From: S015-6 sp964384945
GTDB lineage: Bacteria > Desulfobacterota > DSWW01
NCBI GenBank assembly: GCA_964384945.1
Contig: CAYLMK010000006.1
Span: forward strand, 186,001 to 250,000
Direction of reading: 5' to 3'
Length of the DNA stretch: 64,000 bases
The position numbers and the translations under genes were made by a program. Positions 1 to 8,941 of the stretch are shown here, piece after piece. Below the pieces are notes generated by a model, which ran no database searches, was not told the DNA's origin, and saw only the letters and a program-made list of their open reading frames with translations. Positions within the stretch are counted from its first letter, which is position 1. Each line of letters begins with the position of its first letter.

Positions 1-2
1 TC

Positions 3-1445
3 GTTCTCGCTCGAGGGCTCGGGCCCAGCGAGTACGGCATCTACGGCATCGTCCTGTCGGTCCTGCTCAGCGTCGAACTGATCGGGCGGCTCGGTATTCC
101 GCAGGCCCTGAGCAAACTCATCGCCGAGAGACAAGACCAGACATCGCAACTGGAAGGCACAGGGCTCACCCTGACCTTCCTGGTTTTCACCGGTATTTTC
201 CTGCTCTTTTGGGCGGCGGCTCCGCTCATGGCCGAGCTTTTTCAGATTGCGGGCGGTACGAGTCTCTTCCGAATCGCCTCCATCGACATCCCTTTCTTTG
301 GAATGTACTTCATCTGTTCCCACATCCTCAACGGGCGGAGACGCTTTGGCCTCGAGAGTTTAGGGATCTCCCTTTACGGCTTGGCCAAGGCCGTCGGCAT
401 CCTGGTTCTGCTCTACCTGGGGCTTTCGGTCCAAGGGGCACTGGTCGTAAACATCGTCTCCTCTGTCATCGCGCTCATCGTCGTGGCCGTTCCCATTCCG
501 CGTGCATCGTTCCGCCCAACCCTTCGATTCGCGGGGCTCGTGTTTCGGTGGGCCGTTCCGGTGGGGCTCTTTATCCTCGGAACCCAGCTCCTCTTCAACC
601 TGCACCTCTGGTGCCTCAAGGTGGTCGGAAGGACCCTCCCGGAAGAGACAATCGGCGTCTATGTGGCTGCGATCAGTGTGGCGAGGCTGCCGAATATCGC
701 CTCCTTTGCGTTGATGGCCGTCTTGATTCCTTCCATCTCTCACGCCCTCGGGGGGGGAGACACCAAGCTTGCGCAGCGTTACGTGCATGGAGCCGTCCGC
801 TTCCTTGTGGCGATCCTGTTGCCCGCTTGCCTCCTGATCGCCATGAAGGCCGGACCGATCATGGAACTCCTTTACTCCAGCAGGTATACAAACGGAGCGC
901 TCTCCTGCAGCATCCTGATCTTCGGCCTGGGGTTCCTCTACACTATCCTCACGACCTTCTGCGCCATCCTGATCGCGGAGGGATCACCGAAGGCCTCCGC
1001 TGCAGCTACACTGGGGATGGTTCCTCTCGGCTGGATCATGAGCGTCATCCTGATTCTGCGGCATGGAGCTGCGGGGGCCGCGGTTTCCGCAACCCTGGCC
1101 ATGGGCGCCGGGGTTCTCATCACGGGATATATGGTACAAAGATCCTTTGGTCCGATGATCACGGGGATGACTCTGCTGCGGATCGGAATCGCGACTTTCG
1201 TGATGGCAGCGGCCGCATCCCGGTTCTCATTTGGCGGGCTGCTTCTCGTACTTGAATGCGCAGGGCTTCTGGCTGTCTACATTTTCGTCCTCGGCCTGCT
1301 CGGCGAGTTCAGGAGAGAAGATGTGGAACTCATCATACCGAAACGGGGACGAATCGGAAGTGATTCGCAAACGGACGATCCTCACAAGAGAAGCGGACGC
1401 ACTGTATCGGTGTCTGACTCCCAGGACAAGGCGGTACCGAAGTGA
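3..1445 (+). CDS. Wzx-type polysaccharide flippase, 5' end outside window
   Basis: The frame is open from base 3, so the N-terminus lies upstream of the window. The first visible residues (ARGLGPSEYGIYGIV, RLGIPQALSKLIAER) match the conserved start of MATE/MOP-superfamily oligosaccharide flippases, which move undecaprenyl-linked glycans across the inner membrane. About a dozen hydrophobic segments follow. The C-terminal 45 residues are polar (RGRIGSDSQTDDPHKRSG) and presumably cytoplasmic. The stop overlaps the GTG start of the next gene by four bases, so the two are probably translationally coupled. A first Met in the visible part (base 228) is internal and not a credible start. Family assignment is firm; the substrate is unknown. 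Confidence 0.85.
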   Translation, partial: VLARGLGPSEYGIYGIVLSVLLSVELIGRLGIPQALSKLIAERQDQTSQLEGTGLTLTFLVFTGIFLLFWAAAPLMAELFQIAGGTSLFRIASIDIPFFGMYFICSHILNGRRRFGLESLGISLYGLAKAVGILVLLYLGLSVQGALVVNIVSSVIALIVVAVPIPRASFRPTLRFAGLVFRWAVPVGLFILGTQLLFNLHLWCLKVVGRTLPEETIGVYVAAISVARLPNIASFALMAVLIPSISHALGGGDTKLAQRYVHGAVRFLVAILLPACLLIAMKAGPIMELLYSSRYTNGALSCSILIFGLGFLYTILTTFCAILIAEGSPKASAAATLGMVPLGWIMSVILILRHGAAGAAVSATLAMGAGVLITGYMVQRSFGPMITGMTLLRIGIATFVMAAAASRFSFGGLLLVLECAGLLAVYIFVLGLLGEFRREDVELIIPKRGRIGSDSQTDDPHKRSGRTVSVSDSQDKAVPK

Positions 1446-2602
1446 ATGCAGCCATACGCAAGACTCTCCAAGCGCTGGTCCTGACAGGAACGAGCACGCT
1501 CATCGCCTTCGCCCTTGTGGAGGCGTTCCTCCGTCTCTTTCCCGGTTTCTTGTCCGAGGAGGCACAACTGAAGATTCACTGGCGGGAAACGGGCCAGCGG
1601 GGAACCGCCTCGCTGCCTGACACGGATGTCGGCTTCCTCTACCCACCGCATTTTGCGGGTGAAATGCGCCGTGGAGACTTTGACTTTACCTACAGGACAG
1701 ATGAGAAAGGATTCCGGAATTCCTCCCGCTGGCCTTCGAGCGCCGAGATCGTGGCTGTCGGCGATTCCCTGACCTTCGGTTACGGCGTCGACGACAGCCA
1801 AGCCTGGACCGCCCTCCTGGCACGAAGACTTTCTCCCAACCGTCTCGTCAACCTCGGCCTCATCGGGGCGGCGCCGCAGCAGTATTTCAGGATCTACAGG
1901 CGCTTTGGGGTGCCCCTGGCTCCTCGCGTGCTTCTTTTCGGCCTGTTTCCGGCCAACGACCTTCTCGATGCAGTCCAGTTTGATCGATGGCTCGCTGCGG
2001 GAAGGCCGGGCAACTACGATGTCTGGCGCTTTTTCCAGGGGGACACGCCTGATTCATGGAAGGGGCTTCGCTCCCTGGCAAGGCACAGTTATCTGGTCAC
2101 CTACGTGAAGGAAACCTTGAAGACAGTCCGCCTCGGCGGTGGGTTCCGGGGGAAGACCCTCGACTTTCCCGACGGGGGACGCATCTGCTTCGCCCCGAAC
2201 ATCCTGGCAAGGGCCACGCGTTCCGCGCGCTCGGGGCATCCCGATTTTCACCTTGTCCTCGAGGCCGTCGAAGACACCAGGGGGCTCACGGAAGAGCAGG
2301 GAACGCACCTGCTCGTGCTTCTCTTTCCCTCGAAGGAGGAGGTTTACCTGCCCATCTTGGGGGACTCAGCGCCCGAACCGATCAAGCCCTTTGCAGAAGC
2401 GCTTCAGGAGAAAGGAATTGAGATCCTTGACCTGACATCCCCGCTCCGGGAGAGGGCAAGAGCAGGTCAAAGGTTGTTTCACGAAGTCGACGGGCATCCG
2501 AATGCGGAAGGGTACCAAGTCATCGCAGAGGCGGTCTTTCAGCATCTGAAACAGAACGCAGGCAGGTACCGGTTGTCGGATCCCCAAACAGACCTACCGT
2601 GA
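1442..2602 (+). CDS. SGNH/GDSL hydrolase, membrane anchored
   Basis: 386 aa. One N-terminal hydrophobic segment (about residues 12-35) acts as anchor or signal. The GDSL block is clear (VAVGDSLTFGYG, nucleophile Ser about 109), and the C-terminal catalytic block DGHPNAEGY (about 350-357) supplies the Asp and His. SGNH enzymes beside flippases and glycosyltransferases commonly add or remove acetyl groups on exopolysaccharide, so glycan O-acyl modification is the likely role (inference). The GTG start overlaps the TGA of the flippase gene; an AAGGCGG-like ribosome site lies just upstream. Confidence 0.8.
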   Translation: MNAAIRKTLQALVLTGTSTLIAFALVEAFLRLFPGFLSEEAQLKIHWRETGQRGTASLPDTDVGFLYPPHFAGEMRRGDFDFTYRTDEKGFRNSSRWPSSAEIVAVGDSLTFGYGVDDSQAWTALLARRLSPNRLVNLGLIGAAPQQYFRIYRRFGVPLAPRVLLFGLFPANDLLDAVQFDRWLAAGRPGNYDVWRFFQGDTPDSWKGLRSLARHSYLVTYVKETLKTVRLGGGFRGKTLDFPDGGRICFAPNILARATRSARSGHPDFHLVLEAVEDTRGLTEEQGTHLLVLLFPSKEEVYLPILGDSAPEPIKPFAEALQEKGIEILDLTSPLRERARAGQRLFHEVDGHPNAEGYQVIAEAVFQHLKQNAGRYRLSDPQTDLP

Positions 2603-2635
2603 CAAGGCCAGCCTCCCGGGGATCGAGAGGAGAGT

Positions 2636-4396
2636 ATGAAGCCTCCCTTTGCTGAAGAGGAGCACATCGAGCATCCCTCGATAGGCTTTTTGCCCGCGAG
2701 GATCCCTTCCCTTCCCCTCGCCGTCCTCGTCCTCGTCGCCTTCTACGCGGTTCAATCCGTTTACATCCACGCCGACAGCCCGACTTCTCTCTCCCAAGAC
2801 ATAGGTATCTTCATCGACGAGGGATTCAAGACCCTGGATGCAAAGAACCTGATCCTATACGGCAAGACCCACTGGTCCGAACACGACGATTATCCCGGGT
2901 GGGGAAGAAACAGCCCGGTGACAGTGGCAAGCAACTTCCTGATGTTCAGACTGTTTGGTGTTTCACTCGCCGCAGCGAGGCATTGCAGCCTGCTCTATTC
3001 CCTGGGCACGCTCCTCCTCCTCTACCTGTTCCTGAGCTCCGTCTACGACCGTAAGACCGCTCTCGTATGTCTGATTCTTCTCGCCTCAAACCACATCTTC
3101 TTCTTTCACAGCCGCCTTGCTCTCTTCGAAGACAAGATGCTCTTTTTCATGGTCGGCGCGGTGTACTTCATGAAACGGGCCAAGGGGAATCCACTCTTTT
3201 CTCCCCTTGTCCCCGCATTCTGCGCAGCGAGCTATTACTGCAAGCCGACCGCCGCCGTCTTCATCATTTCCTTGTGCCTTTATTACATTTTGACCGCCGG
3301 GCACGGTTTCCTGATCCGGAACCTCTTGAGCCCCAAGGGTCTCGCACTCCTCCTGCTGGGGGGCCTGATTGTCGTCGGCGCTGCCGAGGCGTATCTCTCC
3401 TATCACCCCGAGACCGCCATCTGGGGAAGGGGCTTTCGAAGGCCGATCCAGGCCCTTCTCACCCTCCCGACCCCGATCCTCTTCAAGAAGCTCCCCCTTC
3501 TCGGCTTTTTCGCATTCCTGTACATCGGCACCATCATCGGCCTGATCGCGGATCGCCAACCTTACCGAAATGCCGACGTCCTCTTTGCGGTCTGGTTGCT
3601 TGGCGGTCTGGTTGCGCATTCCCTGTTTGAGTATCGGCCCTTGCGTTATTACTGGCCGTACCTGGTGCCCCTGGCGGCCCTGTCCGCTCGTTCGCTATTC
3701 TCCTTTTCCACAATTCTTGGGGTTCTGTTCAATGGACGGAACAGACTCATCAAGGCATCCGTTTTCGTCATCTGCTGCCTGTTTCTGACCGTCTTCTCAG
3801 GGTGGTTCATCCTCTCCCATACAGGTGGAATGGACTCCCTGCGGGAGCATATTCGATCACAGATGCCGCTGCTCGCCGTTGCGGGAGTCCTGCTGTGCAC
3901 CATCCTCTTTCTGATCCTGAACCGCCTCAGGGAGCCCCTCGCCCGCGTTTCTCCCTCTCTCACAGGAACCATCGCCATCCTATGTTTCTTGCTCATACTC
4001 CTCTCGCATGCGCAACCGATCTATCGCTGGGCCGGAAATCCCAGGTACGAGCTGGCGGCCATCTTCGAAAAGATCAGGGATTTGGGGCCGGATGCAGTGG
4101 TGGTGGGACAGTGGGCGCCTCAGATGTGTATCGATACCAGGGCCAGGGCCCTGTACTCGGACTACTTCGGAGTGGGCAGAGGGGGAAAGAAAAGGTATTA
4201 CAATGTTCTGAACTTGCGGAATCTCAGGCCGGGATTCATGTCTTTCGTACCGGGCGTGAACGACGAATATGTCAGAGAGGTCCGAACCCTCTACCCGGGA
4301 GTGACGGCGGAGACACCCCTTTTCGAAATGAAATATGCAGGGAAGACGGTGCAGATTTACAAAATGAGCTTCGGAGACACTGCTTCCCCTCTGTAA
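2636..4396 (+). CDS. GT39/ArnT-like membrane glycosyltransferase
   Basis: 586 aa, with at least ten hydrophobic segments. An early extracytoplasmic loop carries the acidic pair of the GT-C fold (IFIDEGF, residues about 57-63), as in dolichol/undecaprenyl-phosphate-sugar-dependent mannosyl- and arabinosyltransferases. The C-terminal 120 residues form a soluble domain (GPDAVVVGQWAPQMCIDT). Such enzymes transfer a sugar from a polyprenyl phosphate onto lipid or protein in the periplasm. It follows the SGNH gene after 33 bases on the same strand and ends about 40 bases from a convergent gene, with no clear hairpin terminator between them. Confidence 0.7.
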   Translation: MKPPFAEEEHIEHPSIGFLPARIPSLPLAVLVLVAFYAVQSVYIHADSPTSLSQDIGIFIDEGFKTLDAKNLILYGKTHWSEHDDYPGWGRNSPVTVASNFLMFRLFGVSLAAARHCSLLYSLGTLLLLYLFLSSVYDRKTALVCLILLASNHIFFFHSRLALFEDKMLFFMVGAVYFMKRAKGNPLFSPLVPAFCAASYYCKPTAAVFIISLCLYYILTAGHGFLIRNLLSPKGLALLLLGGLIVVGAAEAYLSYHPETAIWGRGFRRPIQALLTLPTPILFKKLPLLGFFAFLYIGTIIGLIADRQPYRNADVLFAVWLLGGLVAHSLFEYRPLRYYWPYLVPLAALSARSLFSFSTILGVLFNGRNRLIKASVFVICCLFLTVFSGWFILSHTGGMDSLREHIRSQMPLLAVAGVLLCTILFLILNRLREPLARVSPSLTGTIAILCFLLILLSHAQPIYRWAGNPRYELAAIFEKIRDLGPDAVVVGQWAPQMCIDTRARALYSDYFGVGRGGKKRYYNVLNLRNLRPGFMSFVPGVNDEYVREVRTLYPGVTAETPLFEMKYAGKTVQIYKMSFGDTASPL

Positions 4397-4435
4397 ACCG
4401 ACCCCGCCCGACTCGGATGCATCCTTCCGGTCCGC

Positions 4436-5437
4436 CTACCAATCGCTGTCCCCGAGCGTCAGGACCCAAGGCTCATGCGGCAGGTTGTAGGCAATCAGAT
4501 TCCTTCCGGAGCGCATCCTGCAGAAACCGAGCCCCCAGAGCCTCAGATTCACACCTCGAAAGACCAGCCATTCCCGGTCCGTCGCACTCAAATGCAAGGC
4601 AAGCACCCGGATGCATTCCCGCTCGTCATCAGCGGAAAAGAAGTCATAAAGGACCGCGGCGTTTTGCTCCCCGCTGACCGCACAGTATCCGACCGGCCCC
4701 TGTTCCGAATGGAACTCGAACAGTTCAAATGCCCGCGCCGGGTTCCCAACGAATCTCCAGTTCAGGTACGCCGAAGTCCGACCGACCCGCGAAGGATGAA
4801 ACAGTCCATCGAAGGAGTGCTCAAATCTCCTTATGGGCTTCAACGCAATCGCCCGCTTCCTGCGCACACAGAAGAGAGACCCGTAAGCCTTCAAGAGGCC
4901 TCTCCCCAGTGCCTGAACGTATCTTCCAGATCCCGCCCGTCGGGCGAATGCGGGGCCAAGGGGAATCACCCAGTCCTCTATCGGCGCAAAACGCTCCCAG
5001 CCCAACCTCACCGTGACATCCTCAGATCGCTCATTCGGGAAGGCGATCAGGGCCCCACCGACCCACCTCATCGCTCGCCCCTGCAGCTCCGGGAAGATCT
5101 TCTTCCCCCTCACCTCCGGCGCAAGGAGGAGATCAACCGACTCCATCACGTTTGCCGTGCGTTTCCCGCGGCTGTAAATCACGTGGGGCAGGTACCCAAC
5201 CGTCCCCTTGATTTCCTCCTTCCGATTCTCCAGGAGGAAGATTCTCCCCCGTCCTACCGGGTTCTCCAGGTATTTCCTTCGCAGGAATGCCTCGCTCATT
5301 TCGAAGCCGTCGCGCCCGCCCAGAAACTCGGTAATCCGCGGCCAATCGTCCTCGTCGGCCTCTCGGATGCTGTAATCCTCACGAATCATGGTTCGCTGCA
5401 TCGCACCGCCGTCCGTCCGCACCCGGGAACCCTCCAC
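4436..5437 (-). CDS. GNAT-like acetyltransferase, copy 1
   Basis: 333 aa. The N-terminal part resembles a GNAT fold (YSIREADEDDWPRITEFL, then VMESVDLLLAPEVRGKKIFPEL, which matches the acetyl-CoA-binding strand and V-x-R-G region). The C-terminal half is family specific (SRVGRTSAYLNWRFVGNP). The GTG start at 5437 overlaps the stop of the GT2 gene and has GAGGAG eleven bases upstream. An ATG twelve codons later (5401) aligns with the start of the paralogue at 7887-8852 but lacks a ribosome site. The last 20 residues are almost identical to those of the paralogue. Substrate unknown; a nucleotide or polyprenyl sugar is plausible from context. Confidence 0.65.
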   Translation of the reverse strand: MEGSRVRTDGGAMQRTMIREDYSIREADEDDWPRITEFLGGRDGFEMSEAFLRRKYLENPVGRGRIFLLENRKEEIKGTVGYLPHVIYSRGKRTANVMESVDLLLAPEVRGKKIFPELQGRAMRWVGGALIAFPNERSEDVTVRLGWERFAPIEDWVIPLGPAFARRAGSGRYVQALGRGLLKAYGSLFCVRRKRAIALKPIRRFEHSFDGLFHPSRVGRTSAYLNWRFVGNPARAFELFEFHSEQGPVGYCAVSGEQNAAVLYDFFSADDERECIRVLALHLSATDREWLVFRGVNLRLWGLGFCRMRSGRNLIAYNLPHEPWVLTLGDSDW

Positions 5438-6429
5438 TATTCGATCCGCTCCTCGACTGCATAGTCTTCCATGTCCTTGACGTGGCTGAAGATGATCAAC
5501 TCTCCGACCAGTCCCATCGAAAAGACCTGAACCCCAAATACCATCAGGAGGATTCCAAGCAACAGGAGCGGCCTGTCGGCCAGCCCTGTGGACCCCATCA
5601 GCCTCATCACCCCCAGATAGGCCGTGATGAAGAACCCCGGCAGGAAGAGAGAGGCTCCCAGCAGCCCAAAGAACCTCAATGGCTTCCGGGTGAACTTCAC
5701 GAGAAAGAAGACCGTCATGATGTCCAGCATCCTGCGGAGGTAGACGCCGGGTGTCACGAGTCTCACCCGCGTATCCTCATCCCTCTGCGCAACCCTGACC
5801 TCCTCCACCTTGATTCCCCTGGCAAGGGCAAAAACAGGAATGAACCGATGAAGGTCTCCATAAAGGACCAGCCGGGGGGCAATCTTCCTGTTGATCAATC
5901 TCAGGCCACAGGTGATATCACGAAACCGAGCACCGGTGAACACTCTGATCAGAAAGTGGTAGACAACGGATTGCAGTCGATTTGCGAAGTGGTCTTTACG
6001 CGGATACCGTCTCGTGACGACAAGGTCGTTTCCCCTTTCATACGCTGCAAAAACCTTCTCCAGATCCCGGGGCTCGACCTGAAAATACGATGCAAGGGTC
6101 AAAACCGTATCGCCTCGCGCCGACCGCAAACCCTCCATCAACGCACCCGCCTCTCCAAGCCTTCCCGGCAGTCTGATGAGCCTTACCCGATCGTCCTCGC
6201 TTTTCAGTTCGCCGATGTCGGTCGTCGCGCGATCGAAGTCGCCGGCCACGACAAAGAGAAACTCGAAGGACTTTCCCAACCTTTCCAGCTCCGACGCATA
6301 GAGGGTGTATAATAGCCTCATGTCGTCGTGACGCTCGGCGAGCGTAACGACGACACTCACTTCGGGTCTGGCCGTCGCTTCACCCCTATCCACGGTGAGC
6401 CTCCGCAAGCCTTGCTGCATCGCATCCAT
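5437..6429 (-). CDS. GT2-family protein with degenerate active site (possible pseudo-glycosyltransferase)
   Basis: About 330 aa from ATG 6429 (GGGGAT eight bases upstream); the longer frame to 6507 overlaps the upstream gene more deeply. Fold landmarks of the DPM1/GtrB group are present: SVVVTLAER at the N-terminus, the GLRLINRKIAPRL block, and two C-terminal membrane helices (FFGLLGASLFLPGFF; LLLLGILLMVFGVQVF). However, the nucleotide-binding motif seen in the neighbour as FVDDGSSD reads FVVAGDFD here, and the neighbour's metal-binding DGDLQ reads ASYFQ. The catalytic aspartates are therefore absent. It may be an inactive partner subunit of the adjacent canonical enzyme. Confidence 0.75.
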   Translation of the reverse strand: MDAMQQGLRRLTVDRGEATARPEVSVVVTLAERHDDMRLLYTLYASELERLGKSFEFLFVVAGDFDRATTDIGELKSEDDRVRLIRLPGRLGEAGALMEGLRSARGDTVLTLASYFQVEPRDLEKVFAAYERGNDLVVTRRYPRKDHFANRLQSVVYHFLIRVFTGARFRDITCGLRLINRKIAPRLVLYGDLHRFIPVFALARGIKVEEVRVAQRDEDTRVRLVTPGVYLRRMLDIMTVFFLVKFTRKPLRFFGLLGASLFLPGFFITAYLGVMRLMGSTGLADRPLLLLGILLMVFGVQVFSMGLVGELIIFSHVKDMEDYAVEERIE

Positions 6430-7411
6430 CTTCCGGATCCCCGGCCCCGGACGAGAATCCGGCCCTCTCGCGCGGGCCCCGCGGCCCTTGTCGCTTCCGT
6501 TCTTCAACCATCACAAAAAACTCCGCGATGAGGCCCCACGAGATCAGGCTCGCGGCCAGGAAGAACATCAGAAAGCACCCGCCCGAGAAGACAATCGTCT
6601 GCCCCCCCAAAAGGGAAAGCACGATCGCCGCCGCCCCCAGCAAACCGCCCGCCAAGAACGAGAAAAATGCGGGGATCGAGAAGAAAGAGATCGGCCGGTG
6701 ATGAAAATGGATGAGCATCTTGACGGTTACGATGTCGAAGAGCACCTTCCATATTCGAGCCATGCCGTATTTGGTCCGGCCGTGCTCCCTTGGCCTGTGA
6801 TGGACGACCACCTCGGCAATCCTCGCCCCGACCATACTGCACATGGGAGGGATGAACCGGTGCATGTCCGAATACAGCCGGATCGACCGAATCACCGAAC
6901 TCCTGTAAGCCTTCAGCGAACACCCGCTGTCATGGATCCGTACTCCCGTGATCCTCCCGATCAGCCAATTGGCCACCTTGGAGGGCAACACACGAGTCAG
7001 GGCCTTGTCATGCCTCTGCTTGCGCCATCCGCAGACGACATCATATCCTTCCTCCAGTTTCGCCAAGAGCAAGGGGATGTCCTCTGGATCGTTTTGCAGA
7101 TCCCCGTCCATGGAGACCACGACGTCCCCTCTTGCGTGGTCGAACCCCGCCTGCGTCGCCGCGGTCTGCCCGAAGTTGCGGGCCAGACGAAGAATGCGCG
7201 TTGTGACTCTCAGGCCCTCCTCATTGCGTTCCCGCCTGTGGATGTTCTTCAGGCGGGTTAGAGTCCCATCCGAACTGCCGTCATCAACAAAGAGAATCTC
7301 GTAGGGCGCACCCAAAGGATCCAGGGAACTTCGAATCTGGTCATACAGGATCCCCGCGTTGTCCTCTTCGTTGTATACAGGAACGACGACAGAGACGCGG
7401 CATCCTGCCAT
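6386..7411 (-). CDS. GT2 polyprenyl-phosphate glycosyltransferase (GtrB/DPM1-like)
   Basis: 341 aa from ATG 7411, chosen because GGGGG lies six bases upstream and family homology begins there (MAGCRVSVVVPVYNEEDN). Canonical motifs are visible: FVDDGSSDGT for nucleotide binding, SMDGDLQNDPED for the metal-binding DxD, and SGCSLKAYR in the acceptor region. Two C-terminal helices (FFSIPAFFSFLAGGLLGAA; VFSGGCFLMFFLAASLI) anchor it in the inner membrane. It should load a sugar onto undecaprenyl phosphate, perhaps for the GT39-like enzyme at 2636-4396. It overlaps the degenerate GT2 gene downstream by about 44 bases. Confidence 0.85.
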   Translation of the reverse strand: MAGCRVSVVVPVYNEEDNAGILYDQIRSSLDPLGAPYEILFVDDGSSDGTLTRLKNIHRRERNEEGLRVTTRILRLARNFGQTAATQAGFDHARGDVVVSMDGDLQNDPEDIPLLLAKLEEGYDVVCGWRKQRHDKALTRVLPSKVANWLIGRITGVRIHDSGCSLKAYRSSVIRSIRLYSDMHRFIPPMCSMVGARIAEVVVHHRPREHGRTKYGMARIWKVLFDIVTVKMLIHFHHRPISFFSIPAFFSFLAGGLLGAAAIVLSLLGGQTIVFSGGCFLMFFLAASLISWGLIAEFFVMVEERKRQGPRGPRERAGFSSGAGDPEDGCDAARLAEAHRG

Positions 7412-7886
7412 AGCTACCCCCACCGGATCACACCCTTTCACTTCAGGGAGTCGGACTGCTCTGCCGTCTCGACGTCGCCACCTCTTTGCCTGCCGGGGGA
7501 TGACCGCTCTCCAGAGCTTCACGGCAAATGTTCTGATCCAAACACCTATGTTATCACATCAACCGCAAGGGAAGAAGTTTGCATTCCTGTTTTTCGATCC
7601 GGCATCTCCCATGTATTTTCGGAACAAGGGCAGCCATACTTGATGTTCCGAGACTGCCGACCGTCACCGGTCTAGAGCAGTGAGGGGCGACACCGATAAG
7701 CCGGCACATAACACGGCCGGATCCCCCAACAGAAAGGCTCCACCATCGGGGCCTTGAGGGGAGACGATCCTTTTCGGAATCGATTGCGCCGGCAAGACGG
7801 TGGAACTTCGCCGGTAGACCCGCAGTGATGCTCCTTTCCTTCCGCAAGCGAGCCAGCTTCGTCTCGAGCAAGTCCACCCCACCCGT
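7412..7886. other. Intergenic region, no supported gene
   Basis: This 475-base gap lies between the GT2 gene start and the end of GNAT copy 2. Short overlapping frames occur on the minus strand, but none has a convincing ribosome site or recognisable domain. It would contain the promoter for the 7411 to 4436 minus-strand genes, but no clear -35/-10 pair was found. Confidence 0.5.
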
Positions 7887-8852
7887 CTACCAATCGCTGT
7901 CACCCAGCGTGAGGACCCACGATTCGTGCGGCAGGTTGTAGGCGATCAGGTTCCTTCCGGAGCGCAGCCTGAAAAAACCGAGCTTCCATAGCCTCAGATT
8001 CACGCCCCGGAAGACCAGCCATTCCCGATCCTTGGTGCCGAAATGTCTCGCAAGCAGCCGGATGCAGCCCCGTTCGTCAGCAGCGGAAAAGAAGTCATAC
8101 AGGACCGCGGCGTTTTCCTCCGTGCTGGCCGCACAGTACCCGAGCGCGCCGCTTTCGGAATGGAACTCGAACAACTCGAATGCCCGCAGCGGGTTTTCCA
8201 CGTACCTCCAGTTCAGGTACGCGGACGTTCGGCCGACCCGCGAGGGATGATCCAGTCGATCGAAAGAGTGGTCGAACCTGGCTACCGGCTTCAGTTCAAT
8301 CCTTTCGTTTCTGCCCACAAGGAAAAGAAACTGGCAGGCCCGTAAGATCCAAACCGCCAAGGCATGGCTGCGCCTCCCCCCTGCGGTTTGTCGTTCAAAT
8401 ACTGGACCAACCGGAATCACCCAGTCCTCTATCGGCGCAAAGCGCTCCCAACCCAGCCTCACCGTGACATCCTCAGACCGCTCGTTCGGGAAGGCGATCA
8501 AGGATCCTCCAACCCACTCCATGGCTTGTCCCATAAACTCCGGATAGAACTTCTTGCCCCTTATCTCGGGCGCGAGGAAGAGATCGACGGACTCCATGAC
8601 GAGCGCCCGAGATTTTCTGCGACTGCAGATCACGTGCGGCAAGAAACCCACAGTCCCCTTGATTTCCCGATTCAGGTCTTCCAGAACGAAGATCCTCCCG
8701 GCTCCTTCCGGATTCTCCGAGTATTTCTTCCGCAGAAACCCTTCAGTCACTCCTTCCGGGTAACGCTTTCTCAACAGGAGAGCAATCCGAGGCCAATCGT
8801 CTTCCCCCGCCTCCCGGATGGAGTAATTCTCACGAATCGTTGTGCGCTTCAT
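7887..8852 (-). CDS. GNAT-like acetyltransferase, copy 2
   Basis: 321 aa, a paralogue of the gene at 4436-5437 and collinear with it from end to end (RENYSIREAGEDDWPRI; AFPNERSEDVTVRLGWERF; shared C-terminus PHESWVLTLGDSDW). The ATG start has AGGAG six bases upstream, a better start than in copy 1. The 30 bases at 8899-8928, upstream of this gene, resemble the 3' end of the GT2 gene that precedes copy 1, so the duplication carried part of that gene along. Function presumed the same as copy 1. Confidence 0.7.
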   Translation of the reverse strand: MKRTTIRENYSIREAGEDDWPRIALLLRKRYPEGVTEGFLRKKYSENPEGAGRIFVLEDLNREIKGTVGFLPHVICSRRKSRALVMESVDLFLAPEIRGKKFYPEFMGQAMEWVGGSLIAFPNERSEDVTVRLGWERFAPIEDWVIPVGPVFERQTAGGRRSHALAVWILRACQFLFLVGRNERIELKPVARFDHSFDRLDHPSRVGRTSAYLNWRYVENPLRAFELFEFHSESGALGYCAASTEENAAVLYDFFSAADERGCIRLLARHFGTKDREWLVFRGVNLRLWKLGFFRLRSGRNLIAYNLPHESWVLTLGDSDW

Positions 8853-8898
8853 GATTCACTCCTCTCTCCGAATCCCTACCTCCCCCCAGGTCGAGCCA

Positions 8899-8928
8899 CT
8901 CCTCGATTACGCAGTCTTCCATCTCCTT
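8899..8928 (-). pseudogene. Remnant of GT2 3' end left by duplication
   Basis: On the minus strand this encodes K-E-M-E-D-C-V-I-E-E, matching K-D-M-E-D-Y-A-V-E-E at the end of the degenerate GT2 gene (5449-5478). About 25 of 30 bases are identical. It sits at the equivalent place, just upstream of the GNAT paralogue. Confidence 0.6.
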
Positions 8929-8941
8929 CGCAGAAAAAGAT

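Noticed and set aside
7554..7877. 107-codon minus-strand frame in the 7412-7886 gap
   Set aside because: No ribosome site, no homology recognised, and overlapping frames of similar length occur beside it.
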